DNA from: Shewanella electrica
GTDB lineage: Bacteria; Pseudomonadota; Gammaproteobacteria; Enterobacterales; Shewanellaceae
Assembly: GCF_022321485.1 (NCBI RefSeq)
Contig: NZ_JAKOGG010000001.1
Span: forward strand, 372,001 to 436,000
DNA: 64,000 nt
Direction of reading: 5' to 3'
Part shown: positions 1-8,025 of the stretch, piece after piece
Layout of the letters: the number at the start of each line of letters is the position of its first letter
Position numbering within the stretch: the stretch's first letter is position 1
Notes under the pieces: generated by a model
What the model was told of the DNA's origin: nothing
Database searches by the model: none
Seen by the model: the letters and a program-made list of their open reading frames with translations, nothing else
Made by a program: the position numbers and the translations under genes

Positions 1-303
1 GAGAAAATGCGCCACATAACGTGGTTGTGGCTCGCCATTATGTTGCCAATTAACCGCAAAACATTGATGCGGAATATCAAACTGTTGCAGCAAGGCGGCG
101 AGTGGTTGGCTAACGATATGGAGTGCGCCAAATCGTAAGTAGTCGGGCAGGGGAAATTTGCCCTGACTGGTAAATTCCAACGTAGGGAAATCGCCGTTAA
201 TGGGCGCTGGCAAACTGATTTTGAGCGGCAGTAACTCTTTGATATTGGCGCAGCTAACCGAGTGGTTGTGCGTTATGCCATTTCCATATAGCAAGTAATG
301 CAT
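1..303 (-). CDS. Imm11-like (DUF1629-type) protein, 3' end missing
   Basis: An open frame starts at ATG 303 and runs without a stop for 101 codons to the left edge, so the C-terminus lies outside the window. It begins MHYLLYGNG. The later stretch LPDYLRFGALHIVSQPLAA, followed by a conserved-looking LLQQFDI and a short beta-rich segment, resembles the DUF1629/Imm11 family (a domain found in immunity proteins of polymorphic toxin systems). The resemblance is from memory of the family pattern, not a search. Same strand and style as the small genes at 3591-16682, so it probably belongs to the same immunity-type island, interrupted by the sulfatase pair. No strong ribosome binding site is seen. 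Confidence 0.6.
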   Translation of the reverse strand, partial: MHYLLYGNGITHNHSVSCANIKELLPLKISLPAPINGDFPTLEFTSQGKFPLPDYLRFGALHIVSQPLAALLQQFDIPHQCFAVNWQHNGEPQPRYVAHFL

Positions 304-453
304 CGGTACGATATGTCATTTTATGTCAGTGTGGGCATTATGTCGGTCATGGCAGCAAAGTGCAATCTTTGTCGCCACAACCCTGTTGGGTAAAGGATGG
401 TTGTTATTAGTTTGCTAATACAGCCTGCCACTGATTCACATTTTGCCGATGAT

Positions 454-475
454 AGCCCGCATAGCTATGCGGGCT
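454..475. repeat. perfect 22-bp palindrome over the maturase stop codon
   Basis: The sequence centred on AGCTATGC... is self-complementary over 22 bases (AGCCCGCATAG mirrored) and spans the TAG stop of the maturase gene. There is no T-tract on either side, so it is not a convincing intrinsic terminator. It could be a transcript-end stabilising hairpin or a protein-binding palindrome. The palindrome is read directly from the sequence; its function is unknown. Confidence 0.5.
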
Positions 476-1766
476 CCGGTTGCTGTAACACCTGCGTGAT
501 GCCGACCAATATTGGCGCTGCATAATCAAAAAATGTCCGTAAACCGGGGCAGAGATAACTTAGCCCGAGTTCGCCATCTGGAGTTTTGAGTAAGCGGTTT
601 TTCGGACATTCGCCCCAACACAGTTTCAGGTGCGGACACTGGCGACAATACTCCGGCAAACTGTCACGTTTTGACATGCCAAAGGCTTCCTGCCGAATGG
701 AAAACGCCATATGGTTGAGTGGCTTATCATTGATATTGCCCAGTTGATATTCGGGATACACAAAATGATCGCATGAATAGACGTTGCCGTCGTGTTCGAT
801 AGCCAATGCCTTACCGCAGAACTCAGAGGTTACACAGGTTTGTGCCGGTTGCCCCATGGTTTGCGCCACCGCAGTTTCGAACAGATTGACCAATACCTGG
901 CCTAAGTCGTGATTGACCCAATCTTCAAATACGCAGATCAAAAATTGTCCCCAATCGCGGGCATCCACTGACCAATCGGTAACCACTGACATCGGGTTCC
1001 CCGGTGCTGCGGCTGGGCTACCAATCACGGGCACTGAGCTTTCTGGCCAAAACTGTGGCGCGGTGTTTTGGTAGCTTTTGGGTTCAACACATGGAGTGAA
1101 TTGGATATAGGTGGCACCGAGTTCGCGGGTGAGAAAGCGATACACTTCGATAGGATGTTTGGCGTTGTGGCGGTTTATCACCGTGAGCGCATTAAACGGG
1201 ACTTGATGTTGGCGCAGGCGGGCGGCCGCTTGCATCACAGCATCAAAGGTGGGCTTGCCGCTGCGAGTAACCCGGTACTTGTCGTGCAATTCACGTGGGC
1301 CGTCGATCGACAAGCCAACTAAGAAGTTATGCTGTTTGAGAAAACGACACCAGTCATCGTTGATGAGCAAGCCATTGGTTTGCAGGTCGTTATGAATGGT
1401 TACGCCAGCGGGTTGATATTTTTGCTGTAGCGCGACGATTTTTTCAAAGTAGGGCAGCCCCAATAGCGTGGGTTCGCCACCTTGCCATGAGAACACAATC
1501 TCCGGCGTGTCGTGGCTTTCAATGTAACTGCGAATGTAGGTTTCCAGCGTGTCATCATCCATGACCGTCTGTTTGGGATGATCTAATAACTCCTGCTTAT
1601 GCAGATAGAAACAGTATTGGCAGTCGATATTACATTTGGAGCCACCGGGCTTAGCCATCACGTGAAAATTACGTTGATAAGCCGGATGACCGTTGAGATC
1701 TCTGCTGGCGGTTTTTAGCGGAACTACGGCCAGTCGGGTAGTATCGCTGGTCTGCATGCGCCTCAT
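465..1766 (-). CDS. anaerobic sulfatase maturase (radical SAM, AtsB/anSME type)
   Basis: Radical-SAM enzyme that converts the active-site Ser or Cys of sulfatases to formylglycine without oxygen. The CX3CX2C cluster motif is C45, C49, C52 (KCNIDCQYC), followed by the GGEPTLLG segment. The C-terminal half has a Cys-rich SPASM domain (FCGKALAIEHDG, CDHFVYPEYQLGNI, CPHLKLCWGECPKNR) expected to bind two auxiliary clusters. Length 433 residues is normal for the family. The ATG at 1766 is preferred over a TTG two codons upstream because AAAGGA lies six bases before it. It lies 70 bp downstream of the sulfatase it presumably activates, in the same direction, with a hairpin in the gap. Confidence 0.93.
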   Translation of the reverse strand: MRRMQTSDTTRLAVVPLKTASRDLNGHPAYQRNFHVMAKPGGSKCNIDCQYCFYLHKQELLDHPKQTVMDDDTLETYIRSYIESHDTPEIVFSWQGGEPTLLGLPYFEKIVALQQKYQPAGVTIHNDLQTNGLLINDDWCRFLKQHNFLVGLSIDGPRELHDKYRVTRSGKPTFDAVMQAAARLRQHQVPFNALTVINRHNAKHPIEVYRFLTRELGATYIQFTPCVEPKSYQNTAPQFWPESSVPVIGSPAAAPGNPMSVVTDWSVDARDWGQFLICVFEDWVNHDLGQVLVNLFETAVAQTMGQPAQTCVTSEFCGKALAIEHDGNVYSCDHFVYPEYQLGNINDKPLNHMAFSIRQEAFGMSKRDSLPEYCRQCPHLKLCWGECPKNRLLKTPDGELGLSYLCPGLRTFFDYAAPILVGITQVLQQPEPA

Positions 1767-1786
1767 ATCCAATCCTTTGGTAAGAG

Positions 1787-1821
1787 AAAGATCTCATGCC
1801 ACTAAGATGCACGAGATCTTT
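1787..1821 (-). other. intergenic hairpin between sulfatase and maturase genes
   Basis: Thirteen-base arms AAAGATCTCATGC and GCACGAGATCTTT pair with one mismatch across a 9-base loop in the gap between the arylsulfatase stop and the maturase start. A strong stem with only TCTTT at its end could act as a weak terminator or mRNA stabiliser, allowing more sulfatase than maturase to be made. Structure is visible; the effect is inference. Confidence 0.45.
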
Positions 1822-1836
1822 CAGAGGTTATAGCGG

Positions 1837-3426
1837 TTACTCTTGCATTTTACTCATCGCTTTTTCAATGGTTTTGGTCATATCAAACGATGTCCCACCT
1901 TGAGTAGGTGGATATTTGGTAAGAGATTCCACGTGTTGTTGTACGATCTCTTTCACTGGCGCCAGCATCCACGAGATTTTTTGGGTCAGATGGCCGTTGG
2001 CGTCCACGCTATCGTAGCTTTCAAACGGATCGGCCCGCAGGTTAAACACCCGTGGTTTGGCTAGTGGCAGTAAGTTGTCGTAGTAATGCTCGGCCACGGC
2101 AAAGTGGAATTTCCATGGTCCCATGCGTATCGCGGATAACTGGCCTTCGAAGTAGTACAGAATATGATCGCGGGCAGATGTATCGCTCTTACCTTCCCAG
2201 TAGGCAAGGTTGTCTACGCCATCGATATACTGTTTCTTCTCGTCCATCATCTCTTTTTTAACGTCTTTGACGCCAGCGGCATCAGCTAAGGTCACGAACA
2301 AGTCTTGGTGGCCCTGAATGCCGTTAAGTGTGCGACCTGCAGGGATCATCTTCGGCCAACGTACCATCATCGGCACCCGCACCCCGCCTTCATAGGTGGT
2401 CATCTTCTCACCGCGGAATGGTGTGGTTGCTCCGTGTGGCCATGAGGAGTGCTCTGGGCCGTTATCTGTGGTGTAAATGACAATTGTGTTTTCACTCAGC
2501 CCACGTTTTTTCAGCTCGTTGAGCAGAAAGCCGATGTCGTCATCATGTTGCATCATACCGCTGCCATGCACGTCATATTCGCTGCTGTACTTTTCAGCGG
2601 CATAACGCCATTTATCATTTAGGCGGGTGTATAGATGCATGCGGCTGGTGTTGATCCAGGTAAAGAACGGTTTGTCTTGTTTGAGCGATTGGTCAATAAA
2701 CTTGAGCGCGGCAGGCAGCATTTCGGTGCGGTCAAAGTCTTTCATGCGTTCGCCGCCGAGCGGACCGGTATCAGTACATTTTTGTTTGCCGACGACACCA
2801 AAGCGCGGGTCAACCGTTTTGTCATCTTTATCGGTGGCGTAGCAATGCAGTACGCCGCGAGTACCAAATTTCTTTTGATAGGCTTCTACCGAGCCGGAAT
2901 AGGCTTTGGCAAAGTTTTGATAGTCGCGTTGCTCATGTTCCTCTTGGGTGTTGAGGTGATAGAGGTTACCGAAAAACTCATCAAAACCATGCACCGTTGG
3001 CAGGGCAAAGTTATGGTCGCCTAAGTGATTCTTACCAAATTGCCCGGTGGCGTAGCCGACTTTTTTCAGCACTTCGGCTAGTGATGGCGATTCTTTTTTA
3101 ATCCCCAAGGCACCGCCGGGCATGGCTACGGTAGTCATGCCTGAGCGAATCGGATACTGACCGGTGATAAACGCCGCGCGCCCCGCCGTTGAGCTGGGTT
3201 GGGCATAGTGGTCGGTAAATTTGATGCCTTCGTTGGCGATGCGGTCGATGTTGGGTGTGGTGTAGCCCATCGTCCCCATGCCGTAAGCACTAACGTTTTG
3301 CCAGCCAATGTCATCGCCAAAGATCACCACAATATTGGGTTGGTCGGTTTTGGCGAAGGCTGCGGTGGAGATAAGAGAACATACTAAAGACGCGAGCGGC
3401 GTTAACCGCCGAAGTGATGTGTGCAT
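1837..3426 (-). CDS. periplasmic arylsulfatase, Ser-type
   Basis: Type I sulfatase of the alkaline-phosphatase fold, 529 residues. An N-terminal signal peptide ends near AAFA-KT (residue 25). The metal-binding GDDIGWQN (D38, D39) and C-terminal TTDNGPEH motifs are present. The signature (C/S)-X-(P/A)-X-R is S79-T80-A81-G82-R83 followed by AAFITGQ, so the residue to be converted to formylglycine is serine, not cysteine (codons AGC TCA for S78-S79 read from the DNA). Ser-type enzymes depend on the radical-SAM maturase, which is the next gene. The start ATG has AAGGA 8 to 9 bases upstream. The natural substrate (a sulfated sugar, aryl or choline ester) cannot be told from sequence. Confidence 0.92.
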   Translation of the reverse strand: MHTSLRRLTPLASLVCSLISTAAFAKTDQPNIVVIFGDDIGWQNVSAYGMGTMGYTTPNIDRIANEGIKFTDHYAQPSSTAGRAAFITGQYPIRSGMTTVAMPGGALGIKKESPSLAEVLKKVGYATGQFGKNHLGDHNFALPTVHGFDEFFGNLYHLNTQEEHEQRDYQNFAKAYSGSVEAYQKKFGTRGVLHCYATDKDDKTVDPRFGVVGKQKCTDTGPLGGERMKDFDRTEMLPAALKFIDQSLKQDKPFFTWINTSRMHLYTRLNDKWRYAAEKYSSEYDVHGSGMMQHDDDIGFLLNELKKRGLSENTIVIYTTDNGPEHSSWPHGATTPFRGEKMTTYEGGVRVPMMVRWPKMIPAGRTLNGIQGHQDLFVTLADAAGVKDVKKEMMDEKKQYIDGVDNLAYWEGKSDTSARDHILYYFEGQLSAIRMGPWKFHFAVAEHYYDNLLPLAKPRVFNLRADPFESYDSVDANGHLTQKISWMLAPVKEIVQQHVESLTKYPPTQGGTSFDMTKTIEKAMSKMQE

Positions 3427-3590
3427 AACACGTTTCCTTGTGTCGATTCATTACAGTGTCTACACAAGTATGGACAACATTTTTCACTCGATATTAGCGT
3501 TACGCTAGATGTGTTTAAAAAAGCATCAAAACGTGATAATGATCACACTTTATCCAGCATTTCCAACGTCAGCGCGTCGTTTGGTCTGAG

Positions 3591-4445
3591 TTAATGTTTA
3601 CCTCGCAGCTTTTCCTCGTAAGACAACAGCGGCGATTGATACTGGGGCTGCCATTTTTTACGCAGTAATTCATAGCCTTGGAATAGCAAAAATACACAGC
3701 CTGCGCCGATAATCGCCACCGCAAGCAGGAGTAATAAGACCCAACCTAAGCCTAATGTCAGCAGCAGTTTGCTTTGGATTAACCAGTAGAATATGCCGCC
3801 AAACACCACAGCCATGATGGCAAACATGGGTAATAAGCTGATGTACAAGGCGACAAATACCCAGCGGCCATGATGTTGGTACAGTTGGTGGATATCGATA
3901 ATCGGCTCTCTGCCGGAGAGAGACAGTAATAACCACTGCTGCCGTTTGACCCGTTCACCGGTTTGTTGAAAGTGTTTGATATCGCGACAACGCACGACGC
4001 TGGCTTGCAGTGGTTTGCCAATGTAGCGGTGTAGCAAATCGTCACTTTCTGGCGGGGTAATCAGCCAATGATTGTCGATATAAAAGTGCTCGATGTTTTG
4101 TTGGCTTCCGCTCGGTAAGCTGGTGATTTCTGTTTGATGGCGCAATGTGCCACTCAAGTGCTGCACGTCGCTGTCGAATATGGTTTTGACGTCCAGACCG
4201 TGATTGATCCAACTCAGCAGAAATTTGAGTACCACCGCCAGCAGTAGGGTGAACGATAGCGCGATGACCCATTGCAGATCGCCCGACATGGCTTTGAGTA
4301 TGGGGATGAGCAATATGACCAGCAAAAAGAGGTAGCTCAGTGTTTTCAGCAGATTGACTTCAAACTGCCTGATGCGCCGAATGCGCTTGAGATAAAGCTG
4401 TTCAAACTCGCTGACGTTGCGAGATGCCGTAGTGGTTGATTCCAT
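3591..4445 (-). CDS. hypothetical membrane protein, four predicted TM segments
   Basis: 284 residues of unrecognised family. A charged N-terminus (EQLYLKRIRRIRQFE) precedes two hydrophobic helices at about 34-50 and 58-80. A soluble domain of about 110 residues follows, with YIDNHWLITPPE and a basic KRQQWLLLSL patch. Two or more further membrane segments lie at about 195-262 before a basic tail. The topology suggests a soluble domain held between two hairpins on the same face of the inner membrane. It is the last gene of the minus-strand island of small genes. The start ATG lacks a clear ribosome binding site. No function is proposed. Confidence 0.7.
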   Translation of the reverse strand: MESTTTASRNVSEFEQLYLKRIRRIRQFEVNLLKTLSYLFLLVILLIPILKAMSGDLQWVIALSFTLLLAVVLKFLLSWINHGLDVKTIFDSDVQHLSGTLRHQTEITSLPSGSQQNIEHFYIDNHWLITPPESDDLLHRYIGKPLQASVVRCRDIKHFQQTGERVKRQQWLLLSLSGREPIIDIHQLYQHHGRWVFVALYISLLPMFAIMAVVFGGIFYWLIQSKLLLTLGLGWVLLLLLAVAIIGAGCVFLLFQGYELLRKKWQPQYQSPLLSYEEKLRGKH

Positions 4446-4493
4446 AACAAGCTAATTAACCATGTTTGAATGAAAAGAATGTGGCTTAGCAGC

Positions 4494-4793
4494 CTAGCCG
4501 CGCATTAAGGCCACCCAATAGTTGGGGGTATTCGGTGCCAGCAGTCGCGCTGCTTGGTCAAGTGCATCCATATCACTGTCAAATAATGCACTCGCGATCA
4601 GTTTGCCGATGGTGTGCTGTTTTAGCTCATCAGTTAACGCCTGATAACCTATGTCGGGGGTTACGGTGTTGAGCCGAGCGTATAGCAATGCATCTATCAA
4701 TTGCACCGTTTGCTGGCGGGTTAACTTTAGCTCATGCTCAATGTTGGGTAGTGGTTTAAGGCAATGGTCTTCGCGTTTATTTTTTCGGCTCAT
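4494..4793 (-). CDS. hypothetical protein, 99 residues
   Basis: Small soluble protein beginning MSRKNKREDHCL, predicted mostly alpha-helical (LTRQQTVQLIDALLYARLN, ELKQHTIGKLIASALF, MDALDQAARLL). Not recognised. Its start overlaps the stop of the endonuclease V gene by four bases (ATGA), so the two are likely translationally coupled and may work together. Lies inside the immunity-type island. Confidence 0.65.
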   Translation of the reverse strand: MSRKNKREDHCLKPLPNIEHELKLTRQQTVQLIDALLYARLNTVTPDIGYQALTDELKQHTIGKLIASALFDSDMDALDQAARLLAPNTPNYWVALMRG

Positions 4794-5329
4794 GTTTCCC
4801 TCACGATGCCGCGGGCCAATTGGTCCACATATTTAAGTAAACTGGGCAGCCGATGCTTGCCATGCATGGATAATACCCATTGTTTAGCTTGGGGTAACGC
4901 TACGCCAATGCTGCTGACGTAAAGCGGATTTTGGCTGTTGCCACGAAAAATCTCGGCTGTGGCTGGCGTGCCAATAAACGGCTTTTTCGCTACACCTATC
5001 ACTGGTATTTGTTGTGCTACTGCCTGATACAGGTGCCAGCCTAAGCCCGGCTTTGCTGCTTCACCAAGGGTGACATAACCATCTACCACAATCAGCTTCG
5101 GCGGCTGTTTCAGTTCGGCAAGTAACGCCACAATACACGGCAGTTCACGTTGGTAAAACTGTCCGGGCACGTAGGGCGCTACGTCATCTATCTGTTTGAC
5201 GAATGTGTGGCTAGGCGTCGCATCATCCCAACGGTTAAACAGAATGCCGGCAGCGGTGGCGCTAGTATTTATCGCGCCAGTGACTGCGGCATGGTGCTCA
5301 ACATATTGGCAATCTACAGCGAATATCAA
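4790..5329 (-). CDS. short endonuclease V family protein
   Basis: Endonuclease V cleaves next to deaminated purines (inosine) in DNA or RNA. The family signatures are in order: AVDCQY (D6), PYVPGQFYQREL (E62), LIVVDGYVTLG (D83), IGVAKKPFIG, and NPLYVSSIGVALPQAKQW near the C-terminus followed by HGKHRLP. The three acidic metal ligands known from the E. coli enzyme have counterparts here. At 179 residues it is about 40 shorter than E. coli Nfi: the N-terminal helix and the loop after the third acidic residue are reduced. Translation starts at a TTG with AGGAG about ten bases upstream; no ATG start is available. It sits among immunity-type genes, an unusual place for a housekeeping repair enzyme. 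Confidence 0.8.
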   Translation of the reverse strand: MIFAVDCQYVEHHAAVTGAINTSATAAGILFNRWDDATPSHTFVKQIDDVAPYVPGQFYQRELPCIVALLAELKQPPKLIVVDGYVTLGEAAKPGLGWHLYQAVAQQIPVIGVAKKPFIGTPATAEIFRGNSQNPLYVSSIGVALPQAKQWVLSMHGKHRLPSLLKYVDQLARGIVRET

Positions 5330-5405
5330 AGTGTTATGACTCCTGTTGTTGCAGCACAGTCCCGACTGTTCGCCGTTAACCTGCAGCTATTCGTTGCCAC
5401 ATCAT

Positions 5406-5792
5406 TCATGGTTGCTCCAACACGATAAACGGAAATTGCTGACAAAACCGCGCCAGTAGCTGCGGCGACTGTTGCAGCGCTTTGGCGGCCTGAGCGGGCG
5501 ATGGCGATTGTTCAAAGCGATTGATATCACGCAGATCGGCAATGCCTGCTAAGGCTTGTTGTTCTACATGGGTCAGTTCCGCTGTGATGACGTCGGTCAG
5601 TGAGCACTCCAGCTGCGCCAATGAACCATCAAATGTCAGCAATTCCAGTAAATAGTCTGGCGGATTGTCTAGCTCGGTAACGCGCCTTTCTGCCCACTGC
5701 TGCAATTCGGCAAGGCTAATGGCTTCGCTAAATGCCGCCGCCAGCGCCAATTCCAATTGGGCGGCGAGCGGGTATGGTTGCTGCTCACTCAT
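5406..5792 (-). CDS. hypothetical helical protein, 128 residues
   Basis: Acidic, Ala/Leu/Gln-rich, predicted all-alpha: QLELALAAAFSEAISLAELQQWAERRV, then a DNPPDYLLELLTF segment and a C-terminal QQSPQLLARFCQQFPFIVLE. Family not recognised. It follows the secreted protein gene at 5797 with a gap of only four bases, so it is in the same transcript. Composition and position fit a small cytoplasmic immunity-type protein, but that is inference from context only. Confidence 0.65.
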   Translation of the reverse strand: MSEQQPYPLAAQLELALAAAFSEAISLAELQQWAERRVTELDNPPDYLLELLTFDGSLAQLECSLTDVITAELTHVEQQALAGIADLRDINRFEQSPSPAQAAKALQQSPQLLARFCQQFPFIVLEQP

Positions 5793-5796
5793 CGGC

Positions 5797-6147
5797 TTAG
5801 TTACTTAAGCGTTGATAACGACTTGGCTGACCCTCTTCAGTAAATTCTGCACTACTATCGGTGAGTGATTGCAGTGTCAGTGTAAAGGGATTATCCATGG
5901 TGTCACTGCTGATAGTCAGCACACATTGCTCGTCCAATTGCCATTTTCCACTCAGCTCTGGCCGTTCATGCAGCCAAGATTGAAAACTGCCGTCAGCCTC
6001 AAGGGCGAATGTTTCAAAAAAGCCCGCTTGCTCGGTGGCAGTGTAAGCACCGACCAGTTGTTCGGCGCTCCATTGGCAGGCCATGGCGGGGCTGGCGAGC
6101 AGCGCCAGCGTGGTAAACCACTGCGCTTTAATCAAAATTTTTCTCAT
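5797..6147 (-). CDS. small secreted protein with signal peptide
   Basis: 116 residues with a clear signal peptide (basic MRKILIK, hydrophobic FTTLALLAS, cleavage near AMA-CQW). The mature part, with GAYTATEQAGFFETFALEADGSF and SGKWQLDEQCVLTIS, looks like a small beta-barrel of lipocalin style; two Cys could pair. The ATG at 6147 is chosen over a TTG two codons upstream because AAGGAG sits seven bases before it. A periplasmic location would suit an immunity protein against a cell-wall or periplasm-acting toxin, but no family match is claimed. Confidence 0.7.
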   Translation of the reverse strand: MRKILIKAQWFTTLALLASPAMACQWSAEQLVGAYTATEQAGFFETFALEADGSFQSWLHERPELSGKWQLDEQCVLTISSDTMDNPFTLTLQSLTDSSAEFTEEGQPSRYQRLSN

Positions 6148-6158
6148 TACCAATCTCC

Positions 6159-6896
6159 TTAGGAAAACTCAAACGTGCTCAAGGCCATGTGGCTGATCGG
6201 ATCATAAAACAGCAGGATGTCAGCCTCGACAAGGCCAATATCATCTGGTGTGTGATGCAGATAGTGGTAGCTTGTCACTCGGCCGATAAATACGAACGGG
6301 CGGCCATCGTCGGTCAACGGTAGCTCGATGGGCATCTCATCACCATCTTCATCTATCGCGCTGCCACATTGTTTGATGGGCAGGCTACTACAACTGCTCC
6401 AGTTGCCGAAAACGCTGTGACCCGCCAACTGACTGATTAACTCGACGCGATCACCATCTTGGTAATGACCTATCTTATTTGGTTTGGCCCAAGGATGATG
6501 CAGCGCGCCAGTCGCGAGCAAGTGAGCGCGGCGCTGTTGCAGTGCGGCGGCTAATGGCTGAAATCTTGGCTGACTAAGCGCGTATTCGGCTTGCAGTGGC
6601 AAGCTCATCTGATAGCGACCATCAACCACTTGGCAGGCGAGCCAGTAGTCGTGCTTGCTATAACTGTTCTGTGCGAGCTGATGAATTTGCTGTGCTTGTT
6701 CATCGACACTAATGCTGGTGGGCAGCAGAAAATGCACCGTGCCATGAAGGTCATCGAAAAACTGTTCTAACTGCACAGTGGCAAGCGGAATAAATTGCTC
6801 CGTATATTGTTCAGCCTGCTCGGTAAATACCTCGGTTGCCGCAGGGAACGGGATAAAACCGGGCTGGGCGGTAAAAAAGGTCAATCCATTAGCCAT
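6159..6896 (-). CDS. hypothetical protein, 245 residues
   Basis: Starts MANGLTFFTAQPGF. An open frame extends about 30 codons further upstream into the preceding gene, but AGGAAA lies just before the ATG at 6896, making this the likely start. The C-terminal half carries WAKPNKIGHYQDGDRVELISQL and ends RPFVFIGRVTSYHYLH...EADILLFYDPISHMALSTFEF, a pattern loosely like DUF1963/YwqG-type proteins (proline-rich beta domain), but I cannot assign it firmly. 32 bases after the preceding gene and 11 before the secreted-protein gene, in one run of island genes. Confidence 0.7.
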   Translation of the reverse strand: MANGLTFFTAQPGFIPFPAATEVFTEQAEQYTEQFIPLATVQLEQFFDDLHGTVHFLLPTSISVDEQAQQIHQLAQNSYSKHDYWLACQVVDGRYQMSLPLQAEYALSQPRFQPLAAALQQRRAHLLATGALHHPWAKPNKIGHYQDGDRVELISQLAGHSVFGNWSSCSSLPIKQCGSAIDEDGDEMPIELPLTDDGRPFVFIGRVTSYHYLHHTPDDIGLVEADILLFYDPISHMALSTFEFS

Positions 6897-6928
6897 GAGA
6901 TTTCCTATCATATGTTGCTGAACCGTGG

Positions 6929-7510
6929 TCAATCGACCCAATAAAACAGTGCATCGTATACGCTGCCAGTGCCAAACAGGTTCCATGTATAACCAACATC
7001 TGCGGCGTTAAACGGTAGCGGCTGCTGCGCGCTTGTTTGGTCGAGTAGGCGATAACCATACTGTTGCAGCCAATAGTTGATGGTAGCGAGTTCTTCCTGC
7101 CAATCCCCGCTCGGCAACTGGTTTAGTTGGGCAACGGGGACATGCCCGCGCCAACCTTGAATAGTGCCTGGCCTGCTTTGTTTAACGGCAACCTGCTCCG
7201 GGCCAAATACTGCGATGGGCGCTAGTCGGTTGATATACAAAGCAATTCCATCAATGGTGCGGCTTTCGCCATCAGCGAGCGCGGTGTGCAACGGTTGTTT
7301 GCTAATAAATAGATCAAAAAACGATGCGTAGCCCGAGCCGTATTCATCGGCATGCTGATACACCGCAAACTGATTTGATGCAGCAATCGCAGCACGCAGT
7401 TGGCAGGCATAGTTTTCTGCCGCTGCTTCATCGCCAGCGGCAAACGGGCCCAAATCGCCACGTGGTTGGCAGTCGATAATCGCCCGCAATGTCGCTTCAT
7501 CAAAGGTCAT
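6929..7510 (-). CDS. hypothetical protein, 193 residues
   Basis: Begins MTFDEATLRAIIDCQPRG. The start ATG at 7510 shares one base with the TAA of the CbrC-like gene (TAATG), indicating translational coupling. The sequence is mixed alpha/beta with an acidic N-terminal helix region (AAGDEAAAENYACQLRAAIAAS), a GSGYASFFDLFIS loop and a Trp/Tyr-rich C-terminus (YTWNLFGTGSVYDALFYW). No family recognised. Placed with the immunity-type genes on context. Confidence 0.68.
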   Translation of the reverse strand: MTFDEATLRAIIDCQPRGDLGPFAAGDEAAAENYACQLRAAIAASNQFAVYQHADEYGSGYASFFDLFISKQPLHTALADGESRTIDGIALYINRLAPIAVFGPEQVAVKQSRPGTIQGWRGHVPVAQLNQLPSGDWQEELATINYWLQQYGYRLLDQTSAQQPLPFNAADVGYTWNLFGTGSVYDALFYWVD

Positions 7511-8025
7511 TAATTGGCATCCCACAGGCAGTGCTTACGGCCATTGAGGCTAAACAGATAAACGCTGATATCGCCGCCTTCGGCCATCGAGTCAATTGGC
7601 GTGTCACTCATGCATTGCCATAGGTAATTGATATCGGTTACCGCCAAGGTCTCGGCGCTGAAACTACGTTTGAAGTCGTCGATATCATCAAAATCCGCTT
7701 GGCTGGCGATGCGTTCAAAACGCGGATATTCGCCATCGATACACGGCCAAAAGATGTCTTGCCAGCTCGGCAGTTTAGGCGTGCAGTAGCGAATGGTGTC
7801 GCGCGCCTCGATGTTATCGCTAAAGCTGGGTTGATTGGTTTCAATATCAAGGGCTTTTAGCTTGCCCGCTGCCAGACAAGCGGCGCAGATCGCCTCAATC
7901 TCGGCAATGCCGCTAAACAAGCTGGCATCAAATTCTGCCGCTGCCCCACAACAGTCACACGGCTGCGGTTCATCGAGCAGATAACTGAAATGATAAGGAT
8001 CGGCAAAATAGGGGAATTGACTCAT
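7510..8025 (-). CDS. CbrC family (UPF0167) protein
   Basis: 171 residues resembling E. coli CbrC, a protein linked to colicin E2 tolerance. The shared features are FPYFADPYHFSY at the N-terminus, a zinc-ribbon-like pair of CXXC knuckles (CDCCGAAAEF and ICAACLAAG), and the RYCTPKLPSWQDIFWP motif. The ATG at 8025 overlaps the stop of the ankyrin gene as ATGA and has AGGAG upstream; an earlier in-frame codon nine residues back is unlikely. A colicin-resistance-type family member between ankyrin and unknown genes supports the reading of this region as an immunity locus. Assignment is by remembered family pattern. Confidence 0.82.
   Translation of the reverse strand: MSQFPYFADPYHFSYLLDEPQPCDCCGAAAEFDASLFSGIAEIEAICAACLAAGKLKALDIETNQPSFSDNIEARDTIRYCTPKLPSWQDIFWPCIDGEYPRFERIASQADFDDIDDFKRSFSAETLAVTDINYLWQCMSDTPIDSMAEGGDISVYLFSLNGRKHCLWDAN

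Noticed and set aside
454-475. Palindrome over the maturase stop as a rho-independent terminator
   Set aside because: No T-tract follows on either strand, so it is listed only as a palindrome.
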